Positions 1 to 9,773 of a stretch of DNA of 64,000 bases are shown here, piece by piece. The translations under genes and the position numbers were made by a program. Origin of the DNA: Pseudomonas sp. B21-040 (lineage in GTDB: Bacteria > Pseudomonadota > Gammaproteobacteria > Pseudomonadales > Pseudomonadaceae). A model generated the notes under the pieces. That model was not told the DNA's origin. It searched no databases and was given only the letters and a program-made list of their open reading frames with translations. The stretch's first letter is position 1, and the number at the start of each line of letters is the position of its first letter. The stretch lies in contig NZ_CP087176.1 of assembly GCF_024748695.1 (NCBI RefSeq), positions 241,501 to 305,500 of the forward strand, given 5' to 3'.

Positions 1-105
1 TCGATGCACGGTGGGAATGTTGAGTTGCGTAACCGTTCCGGTGGCGGGCTGGAAGCTCGGGTACGGTTGCCGCTGGGGTTGATGTTGCCGCGGGATGCTG
101 TCTAA
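1..105 (+). CDS. envZ: EnvZ sensor kinase, 3' end (partial)
   Basis: The window opens inside a reading frame that runs to a TAA at 103-105. The 34 visible residues, ending RLPLGLMLPRDAV, contain a GGGLEARVRLP stretch like the end of a histidine-kinase ATPase domain. In Pseudomonas, ompR-envZ lies next to rimK, which follows here on the opposite strand, so EnvZ (inner-membrane osmosensor kinase, partner OmpR) is the likely identity. Only the tail is visible, so no catalytic motif can be checked. Confidence 0.7.
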   Translation, partial: SMHGGNVELRNRSGGGLEARVRLPLGLMLPRDAV

Positions 106-123
106 GCGCCGGTATTTTTACCT

Positions 124-234
124 GATCGTTCCCACGCTCCGCGTGGGAATGCAGCCTGGGACGCTCCGCGTCCCATTCAAAGCCGAACGCGGAGCGTCCG
201 TTGATGCATTCCCACGCGGAGCGTGGGAACGATC
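124..234. repeat. REP pair (family GATCGTTCCCACGC), copy 1
   Basis: Two small palindromes of the type CGTTCCCACGC..GCGTGGGAACG face each other, with an inner GGGACGC/GCGTCC pair between them. The element sits between the convergent envZ and rimK genes. Two more copies with the same outer sequence lie at 11015-11118 and 12341-12446. This is the layout of a REPIN (inverted pair of REP sequences) in fluorescent pseudomonads, mobilised in trans by RAYT transposases; no RAYT gene is in the window. Confidence 0.85.
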
Positions 235-238
235 AGCC

Positions 239-1144
239 TCAGCCCTTTCCTTTGGTTCGGGTCATGTTCGGCCCGCCATTCTTTTCCAGATGCTCGATGA
301 TGATCCCCGCCACGTTTTTCCCGGTGGTGGTTTCGATCCCTTCCAGTCCCGGCGACGAATTGACTTCCATCACCAGCGGCCCGTGATTGGAGCGCAGGAT
401 GTCCACGCCCGCCACCGCCAGGCCCATCACCTTCGCTGCACGCAACGCGGTCATGCGTTCTTCGGGTGTGATCTTGATCAGGCTGGCGCTGCCACCTCGA
501 TGCAGGTTGGAGCGGAACTCCCCGGGCTTGGCCTGACGCTTCATTGCTGCGATCACCTTGTCGCCGACCACGAAGCAACGAATGTCGGCCCCGCCGGCTT
601 CCTTGATGTATTCCTGAACCATGATGTTCTGCTTCAGGCCCATGAACGCTTCAATCACCGACTCCGCCGCCGTCGCCGTTTCACACAACACCACACCAAT
701 GCCTTGGGTCCCTTCCAGCACCTTGATCACGAGCGGGGCGCCGTTGACCATGTCGATCAGGTCGGGAATGTCATCCGGCGAGTGAGCGAACCCGGTCACC
801 GGCAGGCCGATGCCGCGACGTGACAGCAATTGCAACGAACGCAGCTTGTCCCGCGAACGGGCAATGGCCACCGATTCATTGAGCGGAAACACGCCCATCA
901 TTTCAAACTGGCGCAACACCGCGCAGCCATAAAACGTGACCGACGCACCGATCCGGGGGATCACCGCGTCGAACCCTTCCAGCGGCTTGCCGCGGTAGTG
1001 GATCTGCGGCTTGTGGCTGGCAATGTTCATGTAGGCGCGCAGGGTGTCGATCACCACCATTTCATGGCCACGCTCGGTACCGGCTTCAACCAGACGACGA
1101 GTGGAATACAGACGCGGGTTCCGCGACAGCACAGCGATCTTCAT
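239..1144 (-). CDS. rimK: RimK, ribosomal protein S6 glutamate ligase
   Basis: 301 residues, the usual RimK length. RimK is a cytoplasmic ATP-grasp ligase that adds glutamates to the C-terminus of ribosomal protein S6. Visible family motifs are [14 protein letters not shown] at the start, [11 protein letters not shown] near residue 70, the glycine-rich EGTQGIGVV loop and [12 protein letters not shown] near the C-terminus (metal/ATP site). Its ATG overlaps the stop of rimB by 4 nt, so the two are probably translationally coupled. In P. fluorescens RimK modification is linked to proteome control during rhizosphere colonisation (family knowledge). Confidence 0.95.
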   Translation of the reverse strand: MKIAVLSRNPRLYSTRRLVEAGTERGHEMVVIDTLRAYMNIASHKPQIHYRGKPLEGFDAVIPRIGASVTFYGCAVLRQFEMMGVFPLNESVAIARSRDKLRSLQLLSRRGIGLPVTGFAHSPDDIPDLIDMVNGAPLVIKVLEGTQGIGVVLCETATAAESVIEAFMGLKQNIMVQEYIKEAGGADIRCFVVGDKVIAAMKRQAKPGEFRSNLHRGGSASLIKITPEERMTALRAAKVMGLAVAGVDILRSNHGPLVMEVNSSPGLEGIETTTGKNVAGIIIEHLEKNGGPNMTRTKGKG

Positions 1145-1629
1145 GCAACACCTGTGGAGGAGGTAGATACCGGGAACACCGGCTTGTCTTGTACGTACTT
1201 GATGCCCGGATTGACCACCAGCTGGCCGTGAATCAGGGCTTTGGAACCGAGCAACAGGCGATAACGCATGGATTTGCGGCAGGCGAGCGTGAACTCGACC
1301 CGCCAGACCCGATCACCGAGGGCCAGGGTGGTGCTGACCACGTATCGCTTCTGCGCGTGACCGTTGGAGCTTTTAATGGTTTTCATCGTCACCAGTGGCG
1401 CTTCGCAGCGTCGATGGCGCAACTGCACCACCGTGCCCAAGTGCGCGGTGAAGCGAACCCACTGCTCGCCATCGCGCTCGAACGGCTCGATGTCGGTGGC
1501 ATGCAGGCTGGAGGTACTGGCACCGGTGTCGATTTTTGCCCGCAGGCCCGCGACTCCCAAATCCGGGAGCGCCACCCACTCGCGCAGACCGACAACGGTC
1601 AAATGGTCAAATGTCTTCAAAGTGCTCAA
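1141..1629 (-). CDS. rimB: RimB, retropepsin-like zinc protease family
   Basis: 162 residues. The sequence [14 protein letters not shown] carries the DTGA aspartic-protease-like signature of the RimB (ATP-dependent zinc protease) family. The start appears to be TTG at 1627-1629, overlapping the TGA of the small upstream frame (1626-1628); no ATG lies in frame near it. The gene overlaps rimK by 4 nt. In pseudomonads RimB acts against RimK-added glutamate tails (family knowledge). Only the TTG start is uncertain. Confidence 0.9.
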   Translation of the reverse strand: MSTLKTFDHLTVVGLREWVALPDLGVAGLRAKIDTGASTSSLHATDIEPFERDGEQWVRFTAHLGTVVQLRHRRCEAPLVTMKTIKSSNGHAQKRYVVSTTLALGDRVWRVEFTLACRKSMRYRLLLGSKALIHGQLVVNPGIKYVQDKPVFPVSTSSTGVA

Positions 1630-1757
1630 CCGGTAGAAACCGCACGGCCCGGCAAGCGGCCGAATTCGCGGTATTCACGCAGAATAATGGTTAAAAGGCG
1701 ACAGATATCTACGGCCCGGATTTCCAGCCCCTGCGAGAGGTTCTGGAATGCGTGCAT
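1626..1757 (-). CDS. rimA: Small protein, candidate RimA
   Basis: A 43-residue frame begins with ATG at 1755-1757 (MHAFQNLSQGLEIRAV) and ends in a TGA that overlaps the TTG start of rimB by 2 nt. Position, tiny size and overlap fit rimA, the first gene of the P. fluorescens rimABK operon. The protein is rich in Leu/Arg and has no domain I recognise. The name rests on synteny, not on sequence recall. Confidence 0.55.
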   Translation of the reverse strand: MHAFQNLSQGLEIRAVDICRLLTIILREYREFGRLPGRAVSTG

Positions 1758-1836
1758 TGTAATCCGAGCCGGTGGAATTCTTGGTACGACTGAAACGGTA
1801 GTACAGTTCAGCAATATTTCAGAATGAGGAAATCCC

Positions 1837-2244
1837 ATGGCACAAAAAAACGAAGAGGACGATAAAGTCCGTCTCGATAAATGGTTGTGGGCCGCGCGTT
1901 TTTACAAAACCCGTGCCTTGGCCAAGGCTGCCATTGAAAGCGGCAAGGTGCATTGCCGGGGCGAGCGTTGCAAGCCAGGCAAGGAACCGAGAGTCGGCGA
2001 TGAGTTTGTGATTCGAGCCGGTTTCGACGAGCGCACGGTGGTGGTTCAGGCGCTGTCGATCGTTCGTCGGGGCGCGCCGGAGGCCCAGACGCTGTATGCC
2101 GAAACCGAAGTCAGCATCGCCAAGCGCGAAAACGCCGCCGCCCAGCGTAAGGCTGGCGCGCTGGGTGTGAGCACCGATGGCAAACCGAGCAAGAAACAGC
2201 GACGGGATTTGTTCAAGTTTCGTGGCAGTAGCAGCGGCGACTAG
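1837..2244 (+). CDS. hslR: Hsp15, ribosome-associated S4-domain heat-shock protein
   Basis: 135 residues, the normal length. The N-terminus VRLDKWLWAARFYKTRALAK is a classical S4 RNA-binding domain, and the C-terminus is basic (KPSKKQRRDLFKF). Hsp15 binds stalled 50S subunits carrying nascent chains. The ATG is preceded by a good GAGGAAATCCC ribosome site. It lies just upstream of hslO on the same strand, as in other Pseudomonas, with a 200-nt gap. Confidence 0.95.
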   Translation: MAQKNEEDDKVRLDKWLWAARFYKTRALAKAAIESGKVHCRGERCKPGKEPRVGDEFVIRAGFDERTVVVQALSIVRRGAPEAQTLYAETEVSIAKRENAAAQRKAGALGVSTDGKPSKKQRRDLFKFRGSSSGD

Positions 2245-2448
2245 CCTGAAATCCGGCCCTTTGACCGGGGCGGACTTGCAATTGGCGGGATGAGTAACCA
2301 TATCGGGTCATTCCCTGACGGTACTACGAGCTGATAAATAGCCACTCGTCGAAAATCACTACCGCATCCGACCCCATGGGCCATAAAGAGGGCCTATGGC
2401 GTCAGAGGCGTTGAAACTTCATTTTGATCAATTCAGATACCCAGACTT

Positions 2449-3351
2449 ATGACCGACCTACCGGATAACGACTTCACCCAACGCTTCATCTTCGATGACA
2501 GCGACACCCGTGGCGAGCTGGTCTCGTTGGAGCTCAGCTACGCCGAAGTCCTGGCCAAACACGCCTATCCGGAACCGGTCGCACAATTGCTCGGCGAACT
2601 GATGGCGGCTGCATCGCTGCTGGTCGGCGCGCTGAAGTTCGATGGCTTGCTGATTCTCCAGGCCCGTTCCGATGGCCCGATCCCGCTGCTGATGATCGAG
2701 TGCTCCAGCGAGCGCGATATCCGCGGCCTGGCCCGTTACGAGGCCGATCAGATTGCCCCCGATGCGACACTCGCCGATTTGATGCCTAACGGCGTGTTGG
2801 CGCTGACAGTCGACCCGACCCAGGGTCAGCGTTACCAGGGCATCGTCGACCTCGACGGCGAGACCCTGTCCGAGTGCTTCACCAACTATTTCGTCATGTC
2901 CCAACAGGTCGGCACTCGTTTCTGGCTGTACGCCGATGGCCGCCGCGCCCGTGGCCTGCTGCTGCAACAACTGCCTGCCGATCGCTTGAAAGACGAAGAA
3001 GAACGCGCCGCCAACTGGCAGCACCTCACTGCGCTGGCCACCACCCTGACCGCCGATGAATTGCTGAGCCTGGACAACGAAACCGTGCTCCATCGCCTCT
3101 ACCACGAAGAGCAAGTGCGCCTCTTCGACGTGCAGAAACTGCGCTTCCGTTGCAGCTGCTCGCGCGAACGTTCGGCTAATGCCCTGGTCAGTCTGGGGAT
3201 GGACGATGCGCAAAATCTGGTGGTTGAACACGGTGGCAACATCGAAATCGACTGCCAATTCTGCAACCAGCGCTACCTGTTCGATGCCGCTGACGTCACT
3301 CAATTGTTCGCGGGCGCAGGGGTCGAGACGCCGTCAGATACCCGTCACTAA
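2449..3351 (+). CDS. hslO: Hsp33, redox-regulated chaperone
   Basis: 300 residues. Hsp33 is a cytosolic holdase switched on by oxidation. The zinc-binding redox switch is intact: Cys235-x-Cys237 and Cys269-x-x-Cys272. The N-terminal part ([17 protein letters not shown]) is typical. Pairing with hslR is the usual Pseudomonas arrangement. Confidence 0.96.
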   Translation: MTDLPDNDFTQRFIFDDSDTRGELVSLELSYAEVLAKHAYPEPVAQLLGELMAAASLLVGALKFDGLLILQARSDGPIPLLMIECSSERDIRGLARYEADQIAPDATLADLMPNGVLALTVDPTQGQRYQGIVDLDGETLSECFTNYFVMSQQVGTRFWLYADGRRARGLLLQQLPADRLKDEEERAANWQHLTALATTLTADELLSLDNETVLHRLYHEEQVRLFDVQKLRFRCSCSRERSANALVSLGMDDAQNLVVEHGGNIEIDCQFCNQRYLFDAADVTQLFAGAGVETPSDTRH

Positions 3352-5073
<1,722 letters not shown>

Positions 5074-5091
5074 GACTGGTTCTGGCGAATG

Positions 5092-5121
5092 AAAAAGCCG
5101 CCCTTCGGGGCGGCTTTTTTG
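5092..5121 (+). terminator. Rho-independent terminator of pckA
   Basis: Stem AAAGCCGCCC / GGGGCGGCTTT with a TTC loop followed by six Ts, 18 nt after the pckA stop codon. Confidence 0.9.
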
Positions 5122-5202
5122 TGGGCGCTATTCAGCTCGTCAGATTCACGAAACTGCCAATATTCCAGCTGAAACTGCGTAAAACGACCAGGATAATGGC
5201 AC

Positions 5203-5664
5203 TTATGCGTTCGATTTGGAGCCTTCCAATTCGAGCGTATCCCACCGTTGAGCTTTGATTGCTTTGTACAGCATGCCAATGGTCAGTGGGACTTTGTCAC
5301 CGCGACCTTTGGCTCGGCGCTTGAGGAACACATCAAACCCTTCCGGCTGAAAGTAGCGATAGGCGTCGTAATCTATCAAGTCGATCCCAAACTGCTCTTC
5401 CAGCGCTTCCATCAAGTGCCGCGCATCGGTGCCGTCACAACTCAGGTCGAAGTTGATCGAGGTGGTGAGGCTGATGGATTTGCGTTCAGGCAGGCCGAGT
5501 TCCTCGTGCAACAACTGCATGAGCAGGTGCATGGTGTGGTCGTCGGGGAAGTTGGGGGCGAGGTTCATGATGGCCTCCAGTTGGAGAAAAGTGGCGTTGA
5601 TACGCTCAGTGCCTTCTTTCAAATAACGAGCGGTTGGGTCGGCGTCGGAGAGCTTTTGTAACAT
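5203..5664 (-). CDS. DUF1493 family protein
   Basis: About 153 residues from ATG 5662-5664, chosen because CAGG lies just upstream; an ATG at 5697 would overlap the parE stop but has no ribosome site. The sequence LPERKSISLTTSINFDLSCDGTDA...FEEQFGIDLIDYDAYRYFQPEG resembles DUF1493, a small family often noted as acyl-carrier-like. Function is unknown. It follows a toxin-antitoxin pair on the same strand and may be a third gene of that transcript. Confidence 0.7.
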   Translation of the reverse strand: MLQKLSDADPTARYLKEGTERINATFLQLEAIMNLAPNFPDDHTMHLLMQLLHEELGLPERKSISLTTSINFDLSCDGTDARHLMEALEEQFGIDLIDYDAYRYFQPEGFDVFLKRRAKGRGDKVPLTIGMLYKAIKAQRWDTLELEGSKSNA

Positions 5665-5687
5665 TCGAAACCTGGTGGTGGGCCTAA

Positions 5688-5960
5688 TCACGGCCATTGT
5701 TGTCTAGCATGCAGTACCCGTATTGCTTCTACCGTTTGTGGCAAGACCGCATAGACCATAACGTAATTTGGTGTGGCGACTATTTCATGAGTGCCATGGA
5801 TTCTGCCCTTTTTATATAGCTTTGGTTGCTGGCGTGCTTGCTCTGCTTTGAATTCGAAGACTTCGTCTAAAGCAATTGCCGCGTAAGGGTTGTCCTGGCA
5901 AATGTAATTCATGATGTTGTCCCGGTCAGTCAGCGCCGAGGGGCGCCAAACAACCCGCAT
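5688..5960 (-). CDS. RelE/ParE-type toxin
   Basis: 90 residues from ATG 5958-5960. The N-terminus RVVWRPSALTDRDNIMNYI and the C-terminus VEAIRVLHARQQWP match ParE-type toxins (beta-hairpin, two helices, then a sheet ending in an I-x-V-LHxRQ strand). ParE toxins usually poison gyrase. The start overlaps the stop of the upstream antitoxin gene by one base (TAATG), the usual antitoxin-first order. Confidence 0.85.
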   Translation of the reverse strand: MRVVWRPSALTDRDNIMNYICQDNPYAAIALDEVFEFKAEQARQQPKLYKKGRIHGTHEIVATPNYVMVYAVLPQTVEAIRVLHARQQWP

Positions 5961-6403
5961 TAGCACGTCCGTCGACGTATGGCATCACGTTTTGCAGCAA
6001 AGATTCGGCGTGCCTCTTCGTCACTCACGCTTGGTCGGGGATCATCAATGCTGGCCTGAACCTGCTTCCTGAACCACTCCTCATAAGCAGCGGCTTCATG
6101 AGCTTGCTTCATTGCGTCGGAACGGTCCGGGCGCGAATAGGTTTTTACTTGTAGGGGGTCATAGCCCGAAGCATCGACATCGAAATGATTGATGCCTATT
6201 CCTTGCAAATAAATCACTAGCGTTTCAAGTTTTTTAAATAGGCGAATTTGTTGGCTGCGTTGCGCTGCCAGGGAATGTGCTTGTGATCCATGTTCAATCT
6301 GTACCGCCCACCCACCCTGTTTGGCTGAGATGTGAGCGGCGTTAACGGCGCCGTTTTCAACCAGTTTGACAAGCGTGCTGTGATGAATCGTTTCGGTTGT
6401 CAT
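5960..6403 (-). CDS. Antitoxin partner of ParE (unusual long type)
   Basis: 147 residues from ATG 6401-6403; longer starts lack support. The C-terminal third (YEEWFRKQVQASIDDPRP...SDEEARRIFAAKRDAI) looks like the toxin-binding tail of ParD/RelB-type antitoxins. The first 100 residues (LVKLVENGAVNAAHI...GGWAVQIEHG) match no DNA-binding fold I recognise. Position and TAATG overlap with the toxin support the antitoxin role; the N-terminal function is unknown. The flanking DNA is less GC-rich than pckA, suggesting acquisition. Confidence 0.7.
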   Translation of the reverse strand: MTTETIHHSTLVKLVENGAVNAAHISAKQGGWAVQIEHGSQAHSLAAQRSQQIRLFKKLETLVIYLQGIGINHFDVDASGYDPLQVKTYSRPDRSDAMKQAHEAAAYEEWFRKQVQASIDDPRPSVSDEEARRIFAAKRDAIRRRTC

Positions 6404-6555
6404 AAAAAGGAGCCCGTGGCTGATCAGTGGCTCACATGCTACGCAATCAATAATAGTTTGCAATCTTTTGCCTCCATTAGGGATGTAGGAATTAGTATCC
6501 TTTTTCGTGGGCAGCCAGCTCACAGTGAAGTTGGCTTCCCGGTGAAAAGGGTGTC

Positions 6556-6852
6556 TTAGGTTGGTGCTTTCCAGCCCATCATGCGTTGTTGGGCGACTTG
6601 CATCAGGTCGCAACCGTCCTGAGTCAGCAGGTAGAGCGCGTGAGTGATGTGCGGGATGTCTTCGACGTCGCCGTGTTTGAAGCAGATGCAGTGCAGGGTT
6701 TTGAGGAGATCACTGGAGGCTCGGATGCGCTGCATGGCAGCTTCGAGGATGTCCTGGGGGTTGGCCTGTGTGTCGATGATCAGGGGCGGGGAGTCGGTGA
6801 GATTGGTTTGCAGCGGGCGGTAGCGATCAAAAAGAGGATTTAACGTTGTCAC
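6556..6852 (-). CDS. Small hypothetical protein, paralogue of the gene at 7134
   Basis: 98 residues from a likely GTG start at 6850-6852 (VTTLNPLFDRYRPLQ). It is clearly related to the next protein: both share DRYRPL, an ID-ADP-EIL-A-QRIRA block, a CFKH-D--DIP-I--ALYLLTQDG core and a QQR/HQR tail. It is probably all helical, with no signal peptide or membrane span. The family appears limited to pseudomonads and its function is unknown. A stem-loop lies just upstream (6895-6942). Confidence 0.65.
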   Translation of the reverse strand: MTTLNPLFDRYRPLQTNLTDSPPLIIDTQANPQDILEAAMQRIRASSDLLKTLHCICFKHGDVEDIPHITHALYLLTQDGCDLMQVAQQRMMGWKAPT

Positions 6853-6894
6853 TGATGAACACCTGTATTTAATTGGAAATGTGAACTCTCTTTG

Positions 6895-6942
6895 TCGGGT
6901 GACCAAGCCCGAGCCGCTGATTTGGCAGCGACGGTCACGACT
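6895..6942 (-). ncRNA. Candidate structured leader (stem-loop)
   Basis: On the minus strand, GTGACC (from 6933-6938) pairs with GGTCAC (from 6899-6904), enclosing a second hairpin CGCTG-CCAAAT-CAGCG. The inner hairpin, GTCGCTGCCAAATCAGCG, nearly repeats one in the element at 43801-43990 (GTCGCTGCCAATTCAGCG), which also sits upstream of a small-protein gene. It lies 45 nt upstream of the GTG start of the 6556-6852 gene. The role is inferred. Confidence 0.4.
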
Positions 6943-7078
6943 ATAGGTGTGAGCCGCCAGGCAGCGAAAGGCGACAAGGGATCTGTCGTTGTAGGACCGG
7001 GATGAAGCTTTGATAGGGCGCTGCCTACAGACTTATCCCCAGCCGAAATATCTATCGTTTAGAGCCATCAGGCCTTCC

Positions 7079-7118
7079 GCGTTATCGTCCATTGCGGGCA
7101 AGCCCGGCTCCTACAGGG
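7079..7118. repeat. Single REP sequence (GCGGGCAAGCCCGGCTCCTACAG)
   Basis: TTGCGGGCAAGCCCG followed by GCTCCTACAGGGA is the standard fluorescent-pseudomonad REP. It is a single copy between the two paralogous small genes. The paired form of a related repeat is at 17227-17315. Confidence 0.8.
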
Positions 7119-7133
7119 ATTTTCATCCGGGCA

Positions 7134-7409
7134 TCAACCAGCGCTAATTCTCGGTAGGCGCTGGTGGGCGATGTCCAACAGTTCGTTGCCGTCCTGAGTC
7201 AGCAGGTACAACGCGTTGACGATGTTGGGGATGTCGGCTGTATCGGCGTGTTTGAAGCATAGGCAATAGAGGGTTTCGAGCAGGCCGGTGGCGGCGCGGA
7301 TGCGTTGTCGGGCGGCGTCGAGAATTTCGTGAGGATCTGCGTCGGTGTCGATGACCAGCACCGGTGTTTCGCTGTAGCTGGATTTGAGTGGGCGATAGCG
7401 GTCTTGCAT
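7134..7409 (-). CDS. Small hypothetical protein, paralogue of the gene at 6556
   Basis: 91 residues from ATG 7407-7409 (MQDRYRPLKSSYSE), a better start than the upstream GTG/ATG because it aligns with DRYRPL of the paralogue. It shares the CFKHADTADIPNI-NALYLLTQDG core. No domain is recognised. The tandem arrangement, same strand and 281-nt spacer point to a local duplication followed by divergence. Confidence 0.65.
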   Translation of the reverse strand: MQDRYRPLKSSYSETPVLVIDTDADPHEILDAARQRIRAATGLLETLYCLCFKHADTADIPNIVNALYLLTQDGNELLDIAHQRLPRISAG

Positions 7410-7735
7410 GAGGTCCGTCCTGTTTTCAGCGGCGCGGCAAACTATAGGGGCGCGCATCAGGGGGTCGCAATACCGCGCAAATGGACAGGTTTTGTAGGGG
7501 GTTTACCGTCGATGTCGTCTTTTGCCTACGCGCGCGCCAGAATCCGTAGGACGATTCGAAAACGCCTGCGTTTCGCTTAAAGCGAGTCAGGCATGCGATG
7601 CCTTAGCCCCTTCGCCTACTGGTGACCCTTTGAAGCTGTATCATCCCGTATCGTTTTGGCCCCCGACCTTTTCTCGACTCGCTGCGTTTGCCGGCTAGGC
7701 TTTGGGCTTCGCAGCGGTCAACGGAGTGACAGCTT

Positions 7736-9670
7736 ATGCACAACACCCTGGAACAGGTTTTCGGTTATCCACAGTTTCGTCCTGGCCAGGAGGCGGCAGT
7801 CAGCGCGGTCTTGGCCGGGCGCTCGGCGGCGGCGATTTTCCCGACAGGTTCGGGCAAATCCCTTTGCTACCAATTACCCGCCGTGCTGCTGCCACACCTG
7901 ACGCTGGTGGTCTCGCCATTGCTGGCGCTGATGCAGGATCAACTGGCGTTCCTGCAACGCCACGGTATTGCGGCGGGCAGCATCGATTCGGCGCAGAGCC
8001 GTGATGACGCCAGTGATGTGATGGCGCGGGCCAAGTCTGGCGAGCTGAAGATCTTGATGATTTCAGTGGAGCGGCTGAAGAACGAGCGCTTCCGTAACTT
8101 TTTGCAGCAAGTGCCTATCTCGCTACTGGTGGTGGACGAGGCGCATTGTATTTCCGAGTGGGGCCACAACTTCCGCCCCGACTACCTCAAGCTCCCGGAC
8201 TACCAGCGCCAGTTCAATATTCCACAGGCGCTGCTGCTGACCGCGACCGCGACGCCCAAGGTCATCGCCGACATGGAGGCCAAGTTTGCCATCGCACCGC
8301 AAGACGTAGTGACCACGGGTTTCTATCGACCCAACCTCAACTTATTGGTAGAGCCCGTGCGTGGTCAGGACAAACGCCGACGGCTGGTCGAATGGATGAA
8401 CGAGCGCCCCAATCAGCCAAGCATCGTCTACGTCACCCTGCAAAAAACCGCTGAGCATATTGCTGAACATTTGAGCCGCAACGGCATTCAGGCCGAGGCG
8501 TATCACGCCGGTTTGCCCCACGAACAACGCGAAGCCATTCAAAAGCGCTTCATGGGCGGGCAGTCCAATTGCATCGTCGCCACCATCGCGTTTGGCATGG
8601 GCATCGACAAGAGTGACATCCGCAATGTGGTGCATTTCGACCTGCCCAAATCCATCGAAAACTACAGCCAGGAAATCGGCCGTGCCGGACGTGACGGGCA
8701 GCCGTCCGATTGTCTGGTGCTAGCCAACCGCGACAGCCTCAACGTGCTGGAAAACTTCGTCTACGGCGATACGCCGGAACTGGACGGCATTCGCTGCGTA
8801 CTCGACGAGTTGCAAGCGTCCGCCCCCGAAGGTCAATGGGAGTTTTTAATCGGCCCTCTGGCGGACCAGAGCAACATCCGGCAATTACCGCTCAAGACCT
8901 TGCTGGTGCAACTGGAACTGCGCGGATTGATTGCCCCGCGTTACGCCTATTACGCCGAATACCGCTTCAAATACTTGCAGGAACCCGAGGCCCTGTTAGC
9001 CCGTTTTGAGGGTGAGCGAAGGGACTTTGTCGCGGCAATCATCCAGACCTCCAGTCGCGCACGGACTTGGGCGACGGTGAATTTCGATGCGCTGTACGAG
9101 CAGCACCAGGCCGAGCGCAATCGGGTGGTCAAGGCACTGGATTACTTCCAGGAAAAGGGTTGGGTCGAACTCGAAAGCAAGCAGATGACCGAGGTCTACA
9201 GCCTGCTGCAATCGGAAGTTGATTCTCAGGCCTTGAGTGTCGAGTTACATGCCTACTTCACTCAACACGAGCGAACCGAGATCGCTCGGATTCACGCCAT
9301 GCTTGATCTGTTTGCCACTGACCAGTGCCTGGGTTATCGCCTGGCCGAGTATTTCGGTGATGAAAACGCGCCTCGGCAGTGCGGGCATTGTTCGGTCTGT
9401 CACGGGCAAGTAGCCCGGCTGCCAGCACCGCCGGAGTTGCCGGCACTTGTGGATAAAAGTTTCGAAGCACTGTGCGGTGATTTTATCCACAGGCACGAGC
9501 AGCACACCGGCAATGCACCGTCGGCCGAGCGCGTCACGCGGTTTCTGTGCGGCATCAGCGTACCGCTGTTTACCAAGCTCAAGGTGCGGGCAATTGCGGG
9601 GTTCGCGGCGCTGGAGAATTATCCCTATGCCGACGTGCGGGAGTGGGCCGAGGCGCATCTCCCGGGGTAG
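7736..9670 (+). CDS. RecQ-family ATP-dependent DNA helicase
   Basis: 644 residues. RecQ core: YPQFRPGQEAAV (motif 0), FPTGSGKSLCYQLP (Walker A, about residue 40), VVDEAHCISEWGHNFRPDY (DEAH box and aromatic-rich loop), LLTATATP, and QEIGRAGRDG (motif VI). A cysteine cluster near residue 545 (CGHCSVCHG) is part of the zinc region. There is no obvious HRDC domain, unlike canonical RecQ, so I give no symbol. It acts in DNA repair/recombination as a 3'-5' helicase by family. GGAG lies about 10 nt before the ATG. Confidence 0.93.
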   Translation: MHNTLEQVFGYPQFRPGQEAAVSAVLAGRSAAAIFPTGSGKSLCYQLPAVLLPHLTLVVSPLLALMQDQLAFLQRHGIAAGSIDSAQSRDDASDVMARAKSGELKILMISVERLKNERFRNFLQQVPISLLVVDEAHCISEWGHNFRPDYLKLPDYQRQFNIPQALLLTATATPKVIADMEAKFAIAPQDVVTTGFYRPNLNLLVEPVRGQDKRRRLVEWMNERPNQPSIVYVTLQKTAEHIAEHLSRNGIQAEAYHAGLPHEQREAIQKRFMGGQSNCIVATIAFGMGIDKSDIRNVVHFDLPKSIENYSQEIGRAGRDGQPSDCLVLANRDSLNVLENFVYGDTPELDGIRCVLDELQASAPEGQWEFLIGPLADQSNIRQLPLKTLLVQLELRGLIAPRYAYYAEYRFKYLQEPEALLARFEGERRDFVAAIIQTSSRARTWATVNFDALYEQHQAERNRVVKALDYFQEKGWVELESKQMTEVYSLLQSEVDSQALSVELHAYFTQHERTEIARIHAMLDLFATDQCLGYRLAEYFGDENAPRQCGHCSVCHGQVARLPAPPELPALVDKSFEALCGDFIHRHEQHTGNAPSAERVTRFLCGISVPLFTKLKVRAIAGFAALENYPYADVREWAEAHLPG

Positions 9671-9773
9671 ATCCATCCGCTGAATGTTGCTCATCACAGG
9701 AATAAATTTCAAAAATGCAGGGCGTCTGACTATGGTGAGGGCTGTCTTTGGATCGCCAACAAGAGAGCAAATC

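Noticed and set aside
2458..3303. A 281-codon frame antisense to hslO
   Set aside because: Shadow of the hslO frame; no motif.
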